NCBI GenBank assembly: GCA_902520695.1
Contig: CABYOT010000002.1
Location: 143,544-207,543, forward strand
Length of the DNA stretch: 64,000 nucleotides
Reading direction: 5' to 3'
Origin: an uncultured Pelagibacteraceae bacterium
GTDB taxonomy: Bacteria; Pseudomonadota; Alphaproteobacteria; Pelagibacterales; Pelagibacteraceae
Of this stretch, positions 1 to 7,733 are shown piece by piece (position 1 is the first letter of the stretch; each line of letters opens with the position of its first letter). The notes under the pieces are model-generated. The model was not told where the DNA came from and searched no databases. It saw only the letters and a program-made list of their open reading frames with translations. Both the position numbers and the translations under genes were made by a program.

Positions 1-1199
1 AAAAAAGTTCTTCCTGGTGTTTTAGGTGAAGAATACGATAAATATACATTGTCTGTGTTTTTATCTTTTTGAGTTAATGATATACTTGGAATAATTACTT
101 TTTCGTCGCTGAAAATAATCTCTTCCTCTTGATTTGTCTTTGGATTACGTAAAATTATTTTTCCAAGTGCATTAGATGTTTCAGATCTAATTACCCAATT
201 ACTTAAAAATACTAAACCTCCTATCAATACTTCATCTTTTGCAGCAACAAATGTCTCCCATTTTTGTTCAACTAAATCAGTACACCTATCAATTTTAAAA
301 TCCTCAGCATTTTCATTTGTATGTTTATAAAAATAGTTATCCCAAGAATTAATCGAGTATATTATTCCCCTTTTTCTCTTTTGGATTAATTTAGGATTTG
401 GATTATTTTCATCAACTTTAAAGTAATATTGTTCTGAAGTATTATGGTCAGAACTCGTAATTATGAAATATTTCTCATCTGAACTAAGTCCAATACCAAC
501 AGTGAATGCTTCGCTTTTTTCCTCGAAAATCAATAAATCATCTTTTGTTGCCGATCCAATTTCGTGTCTATAAATAGTTCTAGGTCTGTGATGTTCATCT
601 AATTTAGAATAAAATATATATTTATCATCCAAACTAAATTCGATACTACCACTCGTTTCCTCAATTTTTTCAGTGACTAAAATTCCAGATTTTATGTTTC
701 TTATATAAATTGTATAATATTCAGATCCCTTTAAATCTAAAGAATATCCAAGATACTCATCATTAAAACTTACCTCTAAGTCACCTAAACCAAAATATTC
801 TGTTTTAAGTTTCTCCTTCTCTTTATCGCCGTTCCAAATTTCTTCAATTTGTTCTTCACCAATTTTTTTTCTTAATTTAATTGAATAATTTCCTTTTGCT
901 GTAGTTTTAGTCCAATACTCATAGTTTTTGTCTTTATAAGGCAGTGACTCATCATCCAGTTTAATTCTTGCTTTTATTTCATCAAAAAGTTTTTTTTGGA
1001 TTTCTTTAGTATCTTTCATTTGGTCAGAAAAATACTCATTTTCATCTTCCAAATATTTTCTTACTTCAGGCAAAAGTTTTGAGCTATCCCTTAAAACCTC
1101 GAGAATATTTGGTTGATGAATCCAACTATAATCATCTGTCCAAGACTTATTGTGACAAGATTTTATTTCAGGTTTCTTTTCAAGCTGTGGTAGTTTCAT
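1..1199 (-). CDS. ptrB: Oligopeptidase B (S9A prolyl oligopeptidase family), N-terminal part
   Basis: The reverse strand is open from an ATG at 1199 to the window edge, giving 399 residues of N-terminal sequence with no stop. The start shows a DDYSWIHQPN segment, and further in is FYSKLDEHHRPRTIYRHEIG, both close to the conserved seven-bladed propeller region of oligopeptidase B, which cleaves peptides after Arg/Lys. The catalytic Ser-Asp-His hydrolase domain lies beyond the window, so the catalytic residues cannot be checked. No signal peptide is evident, so a cytoplasmic enzyme is likely. It diverges from the J-domain gene with only 18 bp between the start codons. Family assignment is by motif recognition. 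Confidence 0.85.
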   Translation of the reverse strand, partial: MKLPQLEKKPEIKSCHNKSWTDDYSWIHQPNILEVLRDSSKLLPEVRKYLEDENEYFSDQMKDTKEIQKKLFDEIKARIKLDDESLPYKDKNYEYWTKTTAKGNYSIKLRKKIGEEQIEEIWNGDKEKEKLKTEYFGLGDLEVSFNDEYLGYSLDLKGSEYYTIYIRNIKSGILVTEKIEETSGSIEFSLDDKYIFYSKLDEHHRPRTIYRHEIGSATKDDLLIFEEKSEAFTVGIGLSSDEKYFIITSSDHNTSEQYYFKVDENNPNPKLIQKRKRGIIYSINSWDNYFYKHTNENAEDFKIDRCTDLVEQKWETFVAAKDEVLIGGLVFLSNWVIRSETSNALGKIILRNPKTNQEEEIIFSDEKVIIPSISLTQKDKNTDNVYLSYSSPKTPGRTF

Positions 1200-1217
1200 T
1201 TTGGATTAAATTAATAT

Positions 1218-1727
1218 ATGAATATTTTTTTTATAACACTGATTATTTTTGTCATTGTATATGTTCTTCTAACTTGGTTTGCTAGAACTTCTGCTAAAAA
1301 AATTTCAAGATTTATACGAATATTAATAATTATTTCTGCGATAGTATTGGCTATTATTATGGCTTATGCGGGAAGATATATATTTTCATTACCTTTTGTG
1401 CTTGCAATTTTACCGCTAATAAAAACAAAAGCTGGAATATCTTTGTTTCAACTTCTTAGATTATGGGGACTTTTCAGAGTTTTAAGAAATTCAGGTAGAT
1501 TTAATTTTAATAATTTTAACCAATCTGTAAACAAACAGAGCATATCCTTAGATGAAGCATATAAAATACTAAATTTAAAATCTGACATAAAGTATACTAA
1601 AGAACAAGTAATGAAATCTTATAAGTCTATTATGAAAAAAATTCATCCAGATGTAAGCCCAGAATTAACTAGACTTGCTTCGATAGTAAATGAGGCAAAA
1701 GATATTGTGATAAAAAATATTAGTTAA
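1218..1727 (+). CDS. Membrane-anchored J-domain protein, Pam18/TIM14-like
   Basis: 169 residues. Three hydrophobic segments (about 1-21, 32-52, 54-68) precede a short C-terminal J-domain (about 108-169). The HPD motif that stimulates Hsp70 (DnaK) ATPase is at 143-145, followed by NEAKD at 158-162, which resembles the INEAKD segment of mitochondrial Pam18/TIM14. Glycine/phenylalanine and zinc domains of DnaJ are absent. Predicted role (inference): recruiting DnaK at the inner membrane. The start is the ATG at 1218; an overlapping upstream reading frame is noise. The 3' end overlaps the convergent glycosyltransferase gene by 8 nt. The membrane J-protein call is secure; the cellular job is not known from sequence. 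Confidence 0.8.
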   Translation: MNIFFITLIIFVIVYVLLTWFARTSAKKISRFIRILIIISAIVLAIIMAYAGRYIFSLPFVLAILPLIKTKAGISLFQLLRLWGLFRVLRNSGRFNFNNFNQSVNKQSISLDEAYKILNLKSDIKYTKEQVMKSYKSIMKKIHPDVSPELTRLASIVNEAKDIVIKNIS

Positions 1728-2673
1728 TAATTGATTTAAATTTTGTAAAAATCTTCTCTGGATCAATTTTTTCTTTACCCCTTGAATTATGTGAAACAAA
1801 ATTCATACCATCAGGAATTATAGGATACATATTTGGACTATAACTGCCATACAATAAAGGTGTATCACTCATTAAAACTATAGTAGGAATATTTAAAGCA
1901 GCAGATAGGTGACTGAAACTTGAGTCGTTACATATTGCTATTTTACAATTCTTAATAATTGGTAATATTTCTGAAATTGAATAATTATCCAAAGGAACAC
2001 AAATTTCTTTATATGATGACAGTATACTATTAAGTATTAATTGTTCTTCCTTATTTTTACCTGTTGCTAAATAAAACATACAGTCATATTTTTTAATAGC
2101 TAACTCTATGAATTTTTTAAATTTATTAGCTGGAATTCTTTTAGAGGAACCGGAGCCACCTATTCCAAGTAAAATATTAATTTTATCTTTTGAAATCGAA
2201 AAGCTCTGAGCAGCTAATTTTACTGAACTCTCATTAATTTTTATTTGAGGATTGCTTTCTACTTTTAAATTTATCTTATTTAACAATTTATTTGCAGCAT
2301 CGATAATGTGTTGTTCTTTTTTCTCAAATAACGGGTACTGATATATATTTTTTATTCCTGCACTTATACAAACAAGTCTATATCTTAGCGATGAATTAAA
2401 AATAAAAACCGTATCAAATAAATTATTTTTAATTTCATTTTTTAATTTGAAAAAACCCGATACACCACTGTGCTCATCGTTTTTATTTTCCCTTTTTAAG
2501 TAAATTATATTTTTTAAAAAATTTAAATTTTTTGTATAATCCTTTGCTTTTGTGCTCTCTTTTATTAATAGAGTAATTGGTGAATTATATTTTTTAGAGA
2601 TTGCTTCTATAAAAGGTAAGAAAATTACCATATCTCCAATACCCATACGGTTTTGTATAACAAGTATATTCAT
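1720..2673 (-). CDS. Glycosyltransferase family 9 (ADP-heptose:LPS heptosyltransferase-like)
   Basis: 317 residues with the GT9 layout: N-terminal Rossmann start NRMGIGDMVIFLPFIEAI, a central GIGGSGSSKRIP segment where the GGS loop precedes the nucleotide-sugar site, and a C-terminal CNDSSFSHLSAALNIPTIVL that matches the conserved 'ND(S/T)G..H.A.A...P...L' region. GT9 enzymes transfer heptose or related sugars from ADP-sugar to the lipopolysaccharide core on the cytoplasmic face of the inner membrane. The exact sugar cannot be assigned. It is a single gene divergent from the DapA-like gene; the other lipid A/Kdo genes are at 23.9-28.7 kb. Confidence 0.8.
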   Translation of the reverse strand: MNILVIQNRMGIGDMVIFLPFIEAISKKYNSPITLLIKESTKAKDYTKNLNFLKNIIYLKRENKNDEHSGVSGFFKLKNEIKNNLFDTVFIFNSSLRYRLVCISAGIKNIYQYPLFEKKEQHIIDAANKLLNKINLKVESNPQIKINESSVKLAAQSFSISKDKINILLGIGGSGSSKRIPANKFKKFIELAIKKYDCMFYLATGKNKEEQLILNSILSSYKEICVPLDNYSISEILPIIKNCKIAICNDSSFSHLSAALNIPTIVLMSDTPLLYGSYSPNMYPIIPDGMNFVSHNSRGKEKIDPEKIFTKFKSIIN

Positions 2674-2721
2674 ATGTTTTTATAACCTTTACTAATTTGA
2701 ATTTTTATATAAATTTTGGCA

Positions 2722-3606
2722 ATGGAACAAATTAAAGGTGTATATGCTGCTAGTTTATCAGTTTTAGATAAAAATTTAGCATTAGACATTAAAAATACTA
2801 TTAAACACGCTGAAAATGTCATTGATTTAGGATGTCATGGTGTTGTTTTTTTTGGGAGCACTGGACAGTCACAACTGATATCGTTGAGTGAAAAAATTCA
2901 ATTAATAAATGAGCTACCTAAGAGTAGACATAAAAGTAAATTTATAATTGGAACTGGTCTCAATTCTTTAATCGATACAATAAATTTAATGAAAATTTCT
3001 AAATCTATGGGTTTTAATAATTTTTTAATAATGCCACCAGCTTATTACAAGTATGTAGACGAAGATGTGATCAATTTCTATTCTAGAATTATCAAAGAGA
3101 TTAATGATTGTAAAATTATTCTATATAATTTTGAAAAACTTTGTGGATATAAATTTAGTGTTCATTGTGTGGAAAATTTGGTTCAAAAATTTCCTGATCA
3201 AATTATTGGTGTAAAGGATAGCAGTTATAATTTATTTGAAACCTTGAAAATTAAAAATTTTTCAATTTTTCCAGGTTCTGAGGCAAAATTATTAAAAGGT
3301 CTAGAAGTGGGATGCCATGGTATAATTACTGCAACAACAAATGTTACAGGTCACTTAGCTAGAAAAATTTATGATAATTTCCACAATAATCTAGATCTAT
3401 CATCTAATCAGAATTTGTGCGATGTAAGAAAAACTTTCGATAAATATAACTTAATTTCAAGTCTCCACACTCTTATGGCAGAAAAAAATTCAATATATAG
3501 ATATCTTTTGCCTCCATTAAAATTATTAAATCAAGCAGAAAAAAATGATTTATTATCAAATCTTGAAAAACTAAATTTTAATATGGAGATATTAAAAGCG
3601 GCATAA
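2722..3606 (+). CDS. Dihydrodipicolinate synthase / N-acetylneuraminate lyase (DapA) family protein
   Basis: 294 residues from the ATG at 2722; a TTG two codons earlier (2716) is possible but weaker. TIM-barrel DapA family: FFGSTGQS at 43-50 takes the place of the usual GTTGE loop, Tyr135 (ILYNFEK) is the likely catalytic tyrosine, and Lys165 in IIGVKDSS is the Schiff-base lysine. The family condenses or cleaves pyruvate with aldehydes. The altered loop and the distance from lysine-biosynthesis genes suggest a paralogue (a keto-acid sugar aldolase or similar) and not DapA itself, but the substrate is unknown. Only 2 nt separate it from cfa, so the two are probably co-transcribed. Confidence 0.78.
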   Translation: MEQIKGVYAASLSVLDKNLALDIKNTIKHAENVIDLGCHGVVFFGSTGQSQLISLSEKIQLINELPKSRHKSKFIIGTGLNSLIDTINLMKISKSMGFNNFLIMPPAYYKYVDEDVINFYSRIIKEINDCKIILYNFEKLCGYKFSVHCVENLVQKFPDQIIGVKDSSYNLFETLKIKNFSIFPGSEAKLLKGLEVGCHGIITATTNVTGHLARKIYDNFHNNLDLSSNQNLCDVRKTFDKYNLISSLHTLMAEKNSIYRYLLPPLKLLNQAEKNDLLSNLEKLNFNMEILKAA

Positions 3607-3608
3607 AA

Positions 3609-4796
3609 ATGAGTTTAATAAGTTTTTTAAATAATTTATTTAAGCAGGATGGTTTTGAACTTATTGACTCAAATTCAAAAAAATACGTTATAGGTAATCC
3701 AAAAAAAGATAAACCTATCGTAATTAGATTTCTTGACCAAAAATTAATGCAAAAGTTACTTATAAATCCCGACTTGTATTTCGGGGAAGCTTATATGAAT
3801 GGATCTTTGGTAATAGAAAACGGTACACTTACAGACTTTTTAGATTTAGCTTTTAAAAATATCGGTAGAGGGAATATAAATTCTTATGGAGCGGTAATAA
3901 AAAAAATAAAAGGTACGTTTGGATATCTTACGAATTTAAATAAAATAATAAAATCAAAAGAAAATGTTGCACATCATTATGATATATCTGAAAAACTTTA
4001 CGATTTATTTTTAGATAAAAATAGACAATATTCTTGTGCTTATTTTAAAAATGATAGTGATACTCTTGAACAAGCTCAAAGTAACAAGATACATCATATT
4101 ATAAAAAAGCTAAACATCCAGCCAAACCAAAAAGTTTTAGATGTAGGTTCAGGATGGGGAACATTAGCATTAGCAATAGCAAAGGAGACAAATGCTAGTG
4201 TTACAGGAATAACATTGTCTGAAAATCAATTTGAATATAGTCAGAATAAAGCGAAAGAAATGAATTTATCAAATCAAGTGAACTTTAAGCTCATTGATTA
4301 CAGACAATTAAATGAGAAGTTTGATAGGATTGTGAGTGTAGGAATGTTTGAGCATGTTGGTAGAAATTTTTATAGAACATATTTTAATAAAGTTTTTCAG
4401 CTTTTGAACGAAAAAGGAATAGCACTAATTCATACAATTGGTTCCTCTATGCCTCCGAGAGATCCACAACCATGGATACAAAAATATATTTTTCCTGGTG
4501 GTTACACGCCTAGCTTAAGTGAGATATCAAAACCAATCGAAAAGTCTGGTCTTATAGTGTCTGATATTGAGGTACTTAGAATGCATTATGCTCATACACT
4601 AAGAAATTGGAAAGAGAGATTTTTATCAAAAAAAGATAAAGTTTTAGATATGTTTGACGAAAAATTTTTTAGAATGTGGGAATTTTACTTAGCTAGTTGC
4701 GAAATGGCATTTAAATGGGGAGATCAGGTTGTATTTCAATTACAATTAGCTAAAGATAATAGCTCTGTTCCTAATACTCGGGACTATATTTATTAA
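3609..4796 (+). CDS. cfa: Cyclopropane-fatty-acyl-phospholipid synthase family methyltransferase
   Basis: 395 residues, the usual length for CFA synthases. The S-adenosylmethionine motif VLDVGSGWG is at 176-184, the HHYD segment at 122-125, and YSCAYF at 141-146; the C-terminal part has the QPWIQKYIFPGG segment typical of the family. The enzyme adds a methylene bridge across the double bond of unsaturated phospholipid acyl chains at the cytoplasmic membrane; related enzymes perform other acyl-chain methylations, so the product is not certain. It follows the DapA-like gene by 2 nt. Confidence 0.9.
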   Translation: MSLISFLNNLFKQDGFELIDSNSKKYVIGNPKKDKPIVIRFLDQKLMQKLLINPDLYFGEAYMNGSLVIENGTLTDFLDLAFKNIGRGNINSYGAVIKKIKGTFGYLTNLNKIIKSKENVAHHYDISEKLYDLFLDKNRQYSCAYFKNDSDTLEQAQSNKIHHIIKKLNIQPNQKVLDVGSGWGTLALAIAKETNASVTGITLSENQFEYSQNKAKEMNLSNQVNFKLIDYRQLNEKFDRIVSVGMFEHVGRNFYRTYFNKVFQLLNEKGIALIHTIGSSMPPRDPQPWIQKYIFPGGYTPSLSEISKPIEKSGLIVSDIEVLRMHYAHTLRNWKERFLSKKDKVLDMFDEKFFRMWEFYLASCEMAFKWGDQVVFQLQLAKDNSSVPNTRDYIY

Positions 4797-4798
4797 AA

Positions 4799-4826
4799 TA
4801 TTACTGATAAATTAATACCAGTAATA
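4799..4826 (+). repeat. 8-bp perfect inverted repeat directly before the Lys-rich protein start
   Basis: TATTACTG (4799-4806) and CAGTAATA (4819-4826) are perfect inverted arms around a 12-nt AT-rich loop, and the ATG of the next gene follows at 4827. On the + strand the hairpin is followed by A-rich coding sequence and not by a T-run, so it does not look like an intrinsic terminator for cfa. It occupies the place where a ribosome binding site would lie, and no Shine-Dalgarno sequence is visible. It could be an operator or a translation-controlling hairpin; function is inferred only. Confidence 0.5.
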
Positions 4827-5984
4827 ATGAAAAAAAATAAAAAAAAAAAAGTTTACAAGAAAAAAAAAATTAACAAAATTACCTCAAAAATAAAAAAAAA
4901 AGTAAAGAAGAAGAGGAAAAATCTTAGGATTAGAAGAAAAAAAAATACAAGTAAAAAGTTAGTTCTTAAAAAGAAGACTAAAGATAATTTAATTACAAAG
5001 TCAGTAAGAGTAGAGGAAAATATAAAATCAAAATTAAATGTTAATGTCAAATTTGACATTTTCGCAATTGATAGGGGTATCTCTAAATTTTTTAATTCTA
5101 TTGATGGAAAAATTAATGAATTTAAATCTCAAAGAAAAGACGAAAAAAGAAGGTTAAAATTAATTGAAATTGAAAAAAATGAAAAAGAAAAAGAAAGAAT
5201 AAAAAAACAAAAGATATTACAAGAGGAAAAGCAATTAAAACTAAAGGAGCAACAACTAAAAGATGAAGAAAGAATAGAAAAATTAAGAGCAAAAGACTTA
5301 AAATTATTTTTAAGAAAAGAACAAGCCCTTTTAAGAAAAGAACAATCAGAGAGACAAAAGAAATTTTTACAAGAATTAAAAATTCAAAAACAGATTGAAA
5401 GATTTAGAATAAGAGAAGTAAAAGAATTAGAGAAACTTGAAAAAATTTCTTTAAAAGAAAAAAGAGAAGATTACGGAGAACTTCAACAAAGAATAGAGAA
5501 CTTAAAAAATAAATATAGATTAATAAGAGATCAAAAAATTAGAGAAAGAGTTGAGGCACTTGGCGTTAAGACAAATGAGGCTGATGATAGATCTGCACTA
5601 CTTCAAAAAGAAAGAGAACATAATTTAGCAAGACAAAAAATTGAGTTTGCTTTAGAAAGTTTTTATAGAAGTGCGAACAGCCTAGTTTTCCAATTAAACA
5701 AAAGATATATCACAAGACATATGTCTATTTTTAGATGTATTGATAAAAGATTTGAGACAGGAGAAATTTTTATCAAATGGGACGAGTCTACAGACGACGA
5801 GTGGTTAATTTTAATATATATAAAGGATAATTCACCCGATAAAGGAATAATTATAGAAGATAAGACAAATGCGGAAAAAAATATGTCTTATGAGTTTAAA
5901 GCAAATGAAATATTTAAAGCCTCAGACTTGATGGTAGACTCTCTTACTCAGCTTATTTCAAAGAAAAGGCAAAAACAGCAGTAA
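4827..5984 (+). CDS. Unknown protein: Lys/Arg-rich tail, long charged coiled coil, C-terminal globular domain
   Basis: 385 residues, family not recognised. Residues 1-60 contain 28 Lys and 4 Arg, like a histone-H1-type nucleic-acid-binding tail. Residues about 95-260 are a dense Glu/Lys/Leu/Gln helix typical of a coiled coil. Residues about 265-385 look like a mixed alpha/beta domain containing IFIKWDESTDDEWLILIYIK. No signal peptide or membrane segment. The coding sequence has several A-runs of 8-11 bases, where polymerase slippage is possible. A short reverse-strand frame inside the Lys-rich region is a composition shadow. DNA- or RNA-binding is plausible but unproven. Confidence 0.75.
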   Translation: MKKNKKKKVYKKKKINKITSKIKKKVKKKRKNLRIRRKKNTSKKLVLKKKTKDNLITKSVRVEENIKSKLNVNVKFDIFAIDRGISKFFNSIDGKINEFKSQRKDEKRRLKLIEIEKNEKEKERIKKQKILQEEKQLKLKEQQLKDEERIEKLRAKDLKLFLRKEQALLRKEQSERQKKFLQELKIQKQIERFRIREVKELEKLEKISLKEKREDYGELQQRIENLKNKYRLIRDQKIRERVEALGVKTNEADDRSALLQKEREHNLARQKIEFALESFYRSANSLVFQLNKRYITRHMSIFRCIDKRFETGEIFIKWDESTDDEWLILIYIKDNSPDKGIIIEDKTNAEKNMSYEFKANEIFKASDLMVDSLTQLISKKRQKQQ

Positions 5985-5992
5985 GCTATATT

Positions 5993-7417
5993 TTACTCAT
6001 TTACGTAAACCGAAACTCCTCTAGAATTAATATCTACATCAAATTTTTTATGAAGAGGAGGGAAAGCTCTCTGTGAACAATCAAGTCTGTCACATGTTCT
6101 ACACGATACTCCAATAGCTAATTCAGATTTTTTGTCACTGAGATCTAAGTTTTCAGTATATACAAATTCTTTTGCATATTTTGCTTCACAACCAAGACCT
6201 ATTGATAACATACTTTTTTTTTGTCCATACCTTCCAACACCCTTTTCAACAGTTTTTGCAATACAAACATATTTCTCTCCATTAGTCATTTTACTAACTG
6301 CTGCTTGAATAACACCTGGTCTTGAAAAAGCTGAGTAGACATTCCATCTCGGACAAGCTCCTCCATATCTTGGTATCTCTATACCTGATAATGAAAATCT
6401 TTTTGAAATATTTCCAGCAACATCTACCCTTAAAAAATGAAAAGGTATTCCAGGAAGTTTTGGATCTTGTAAACATGTTACTCTATGAGCTACCTGCTCA
6501 AAAGAGGTTGCAAATGTATTTTGTAAAAGTTCTAAATCGTATTTTAATTCTTTACATTCTTTATGAAAAAGAGCGTAGGGCATCAATATTGCAGCACCAC
6601 AATAATTTAAAAGCGCAACTCTTGTTAATTTTTTAGACTCTTCAGTTGGAAAATTAAATGTAGTAAGGTATTCATCAATTTCTTTTGATGCGCCTTCTTG
6701 AGAAATTTGTGCTGCAGCAAAAAGTTTTTTTGTTTCAAGTGAAAGATAATCAGATAATAGCAATTCTTTGTCTTTTACTTTATATATCTTTGAGAATGGT
6801 TTTCCTTCTTTAGGTATTACATCTTTTACAGTTATACCATATTCATCTTTTAAAAACTGACATAAGGCAATATATCTTGTTCTATTATTTTGTTTTACTT
6901 TGTCAAAAATATTATTGGCAAATTCCTCTAATTTTGGAAAAAAATTTTTATTTTCTTGTAAAAAATCTGAAATTACTTCTCCAGGAAACGCGTTTTTTCT
7001 CCCATCAATAATTTTACCTGAAATGTTTTCTAATTTGTTAAAAATTTCATGATCTTTTTGTTTAAAGTTATCACCTAGTTTAATTAAAGCTTTAGCAATT
7101 TTTGGATTTGTATTAACTAAATCCTTTACTTCTGGTCCAAGAATATCAAGATCCTCAAAAAGTTCATCACCCAACAATTCAGAAATATTATTCTCAAGAT
7201 TTATGTCTGTTTTGCTTGTAAGATCGGAAAGCTCTATTTTAAGTTTATCACAAACCTTTAAAAGTAAGTCTCCATCAATTTTTCTTTTTCCACTCTCTAT
7301 TAGATTTAAATAGCTTGGTGAAATAGACATTTCTTCTGCTAATTTGTTGGCCTGAATTCCTAATTGCCTTCTAAAAGCTTTAATTTTTGGACCAATTTTT
7401 GTATCAATTTGACTCAT
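5993..7417 (-). CDS. XRE-family short-chain fatty acyl regulator (ScfR/RamB/PrpR type)
   Basis: 474 residues from the ATG at 7417. A TTG start 13 codons upstream (7456) would place the palindromic operator inside the gene, so it is rejected. Residues about 6-60 form an XRE helix-turn-helix (SPSYLNLIESGKRKI). The middle has an ImmA/IrrE-like fold region, and the C-terminal short-chain fatty acyl regulator domain ends in a Cys cluster, CRTCDRLDC (439-447), which in relatives such as mycobacterial PrpR binds an iron-sulfur cluster. Relatives (RamB, PrpR) control glyoxylate-cycle and methylcitrate genes in response to acyl-CoA. Its divergence from isocitrate lyase strongly suggests aceA is a target. 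Confidence 0.88.
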   Translation of the reverse strand: MSQIDTKIGPKIKAFRRQLGIQANKLAEEMSISPSYLNLIESGKRKIDGDLLLKVCDKLKIELSDLTSKTDINLENNISELLGDELFEDLDILGPEVKDLVNTNPKIAKALIKLGDNFKQKDHEIFNKLENISGKIIDGRKNAFPGEVISDFLQENKNFFPKLEEFANNIFDKVKQNNRTRYIALCQFLKDEYGITVKDVIPKEGKPFSKIYKVKDKELLLSDYLSLETKKLFAAAQISQEGASKEIDEYLTTFNFPTEESKKLTRVALLNYCGAAILMPYALFHKECKELKYDLELLQNTFATSFEQVAHRVTCLQDPKLPGIPFHFLRVDVAGNISKRFSLSGIEIPRYGGACPRWNVYSAFSRPGVIQAAVSKMTNGEKYVCIAKTVEKGVGRYGQKKSMLSIGLGCEAKYAKEFVYTENLDLSDKKSELAIGVSCRTCDRLDCSQRAFPPLHKKFDVDINSRGVSVYVNE

Positions 7418-7432
7418 TTTACTATTAGTAAA

Positions 7433-7529
7433 TTTTGTAAATTTAAATTTACACAAAATTATTCGATTTTACAAGCAAAATCAATTTAATTGTAGATTTT
7501 GTAAATATTGTAAATTATAAAGTTTACAT
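7433..7529. promoter_or_regulatory. Probable operator array between the ScfR/RamB-like regulator and aceA
   Basis: Six TGTAAA/TTTACA half-sites lie within 93 bp: TGTAAA at 7436, 7500 and 7509; TTTACA at 7448, 7468 and 7523. The pair at 7436-7453 forms a perfect 18-bp palindrome, TGTAAATTTAAATTTACA, 18 bp upstream of the regulator ATG. By rough composition fewer than one such hexamer is expected in this length. RamB-type regulators bind AT-rich TTTGCAAA-like motifs, so autoregulation plus aceA control is a reasonable inference. Confidence 0.65.
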
Positions 7530-7689
7530 GGAAAAAAACAAAATTAACAATATCGAAAATAACTACCAAATTACTAATATAGAAGAGCATTCTGAGCATA
7601 AGTCAAAAGGTATTTACATTAGAGACGATCATTGCGATTGGGGATCTAGTGGAATGAACGAATTTACTGAAGAATACAGTTCAAAATAG
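7528..7689 (+). CDS. Possible 53-aa small protein or leader ORF upstream of aceA
   Basis: An ATG at 7528 opens 53 codons ending TAG at 7687-7689, 44 nt before the aceA start. The C-terminal half, SKGIYIRDDHCDWGSSGMNE, uses Cys, Trp, His, Gly and Asp, unlike a random AT-rich frame, which would be mostly Lys, Asn, Ile and Phe; this argues for real coding. No Shine-Dalgarno precedes it, and its ATG overlaps the last TTTACA half-site. No membrane segment. I do not recognise a family. It could be a small protein co-expressed with isocitrate lyase or a leader peptide. Confidence 0.5.
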   Translation: MEKNKINNIENNYQITNIEEHSEHKSKGIYIRDDHCDWGSSGMNEFTEEYSSK

Positions 7690-7733
7690 TTATTAGTCAT
7701 TTCTAGTCATTTAATCAAAAGAGAGGGGTTTAA

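Noticed and set aside
4799..4826. Intrinsic terminator for cfa
   Set aside because: Stem is AT-rich and not followed by a T-run on the + strand; more like an operator or translation hairpin.
4853..5059. Reverse-strand Phe/Leu-rich frame inside the Lys-rich gene
   Set aside because: It is the complement of poly-Lys codons; composition artefact with no start context.
7457..7733. Glycine or other riboswitch before aceA
   Set aside because: I could not find a conserved aptamer core or helix set; the region is explained by half-sites and a small ORF.
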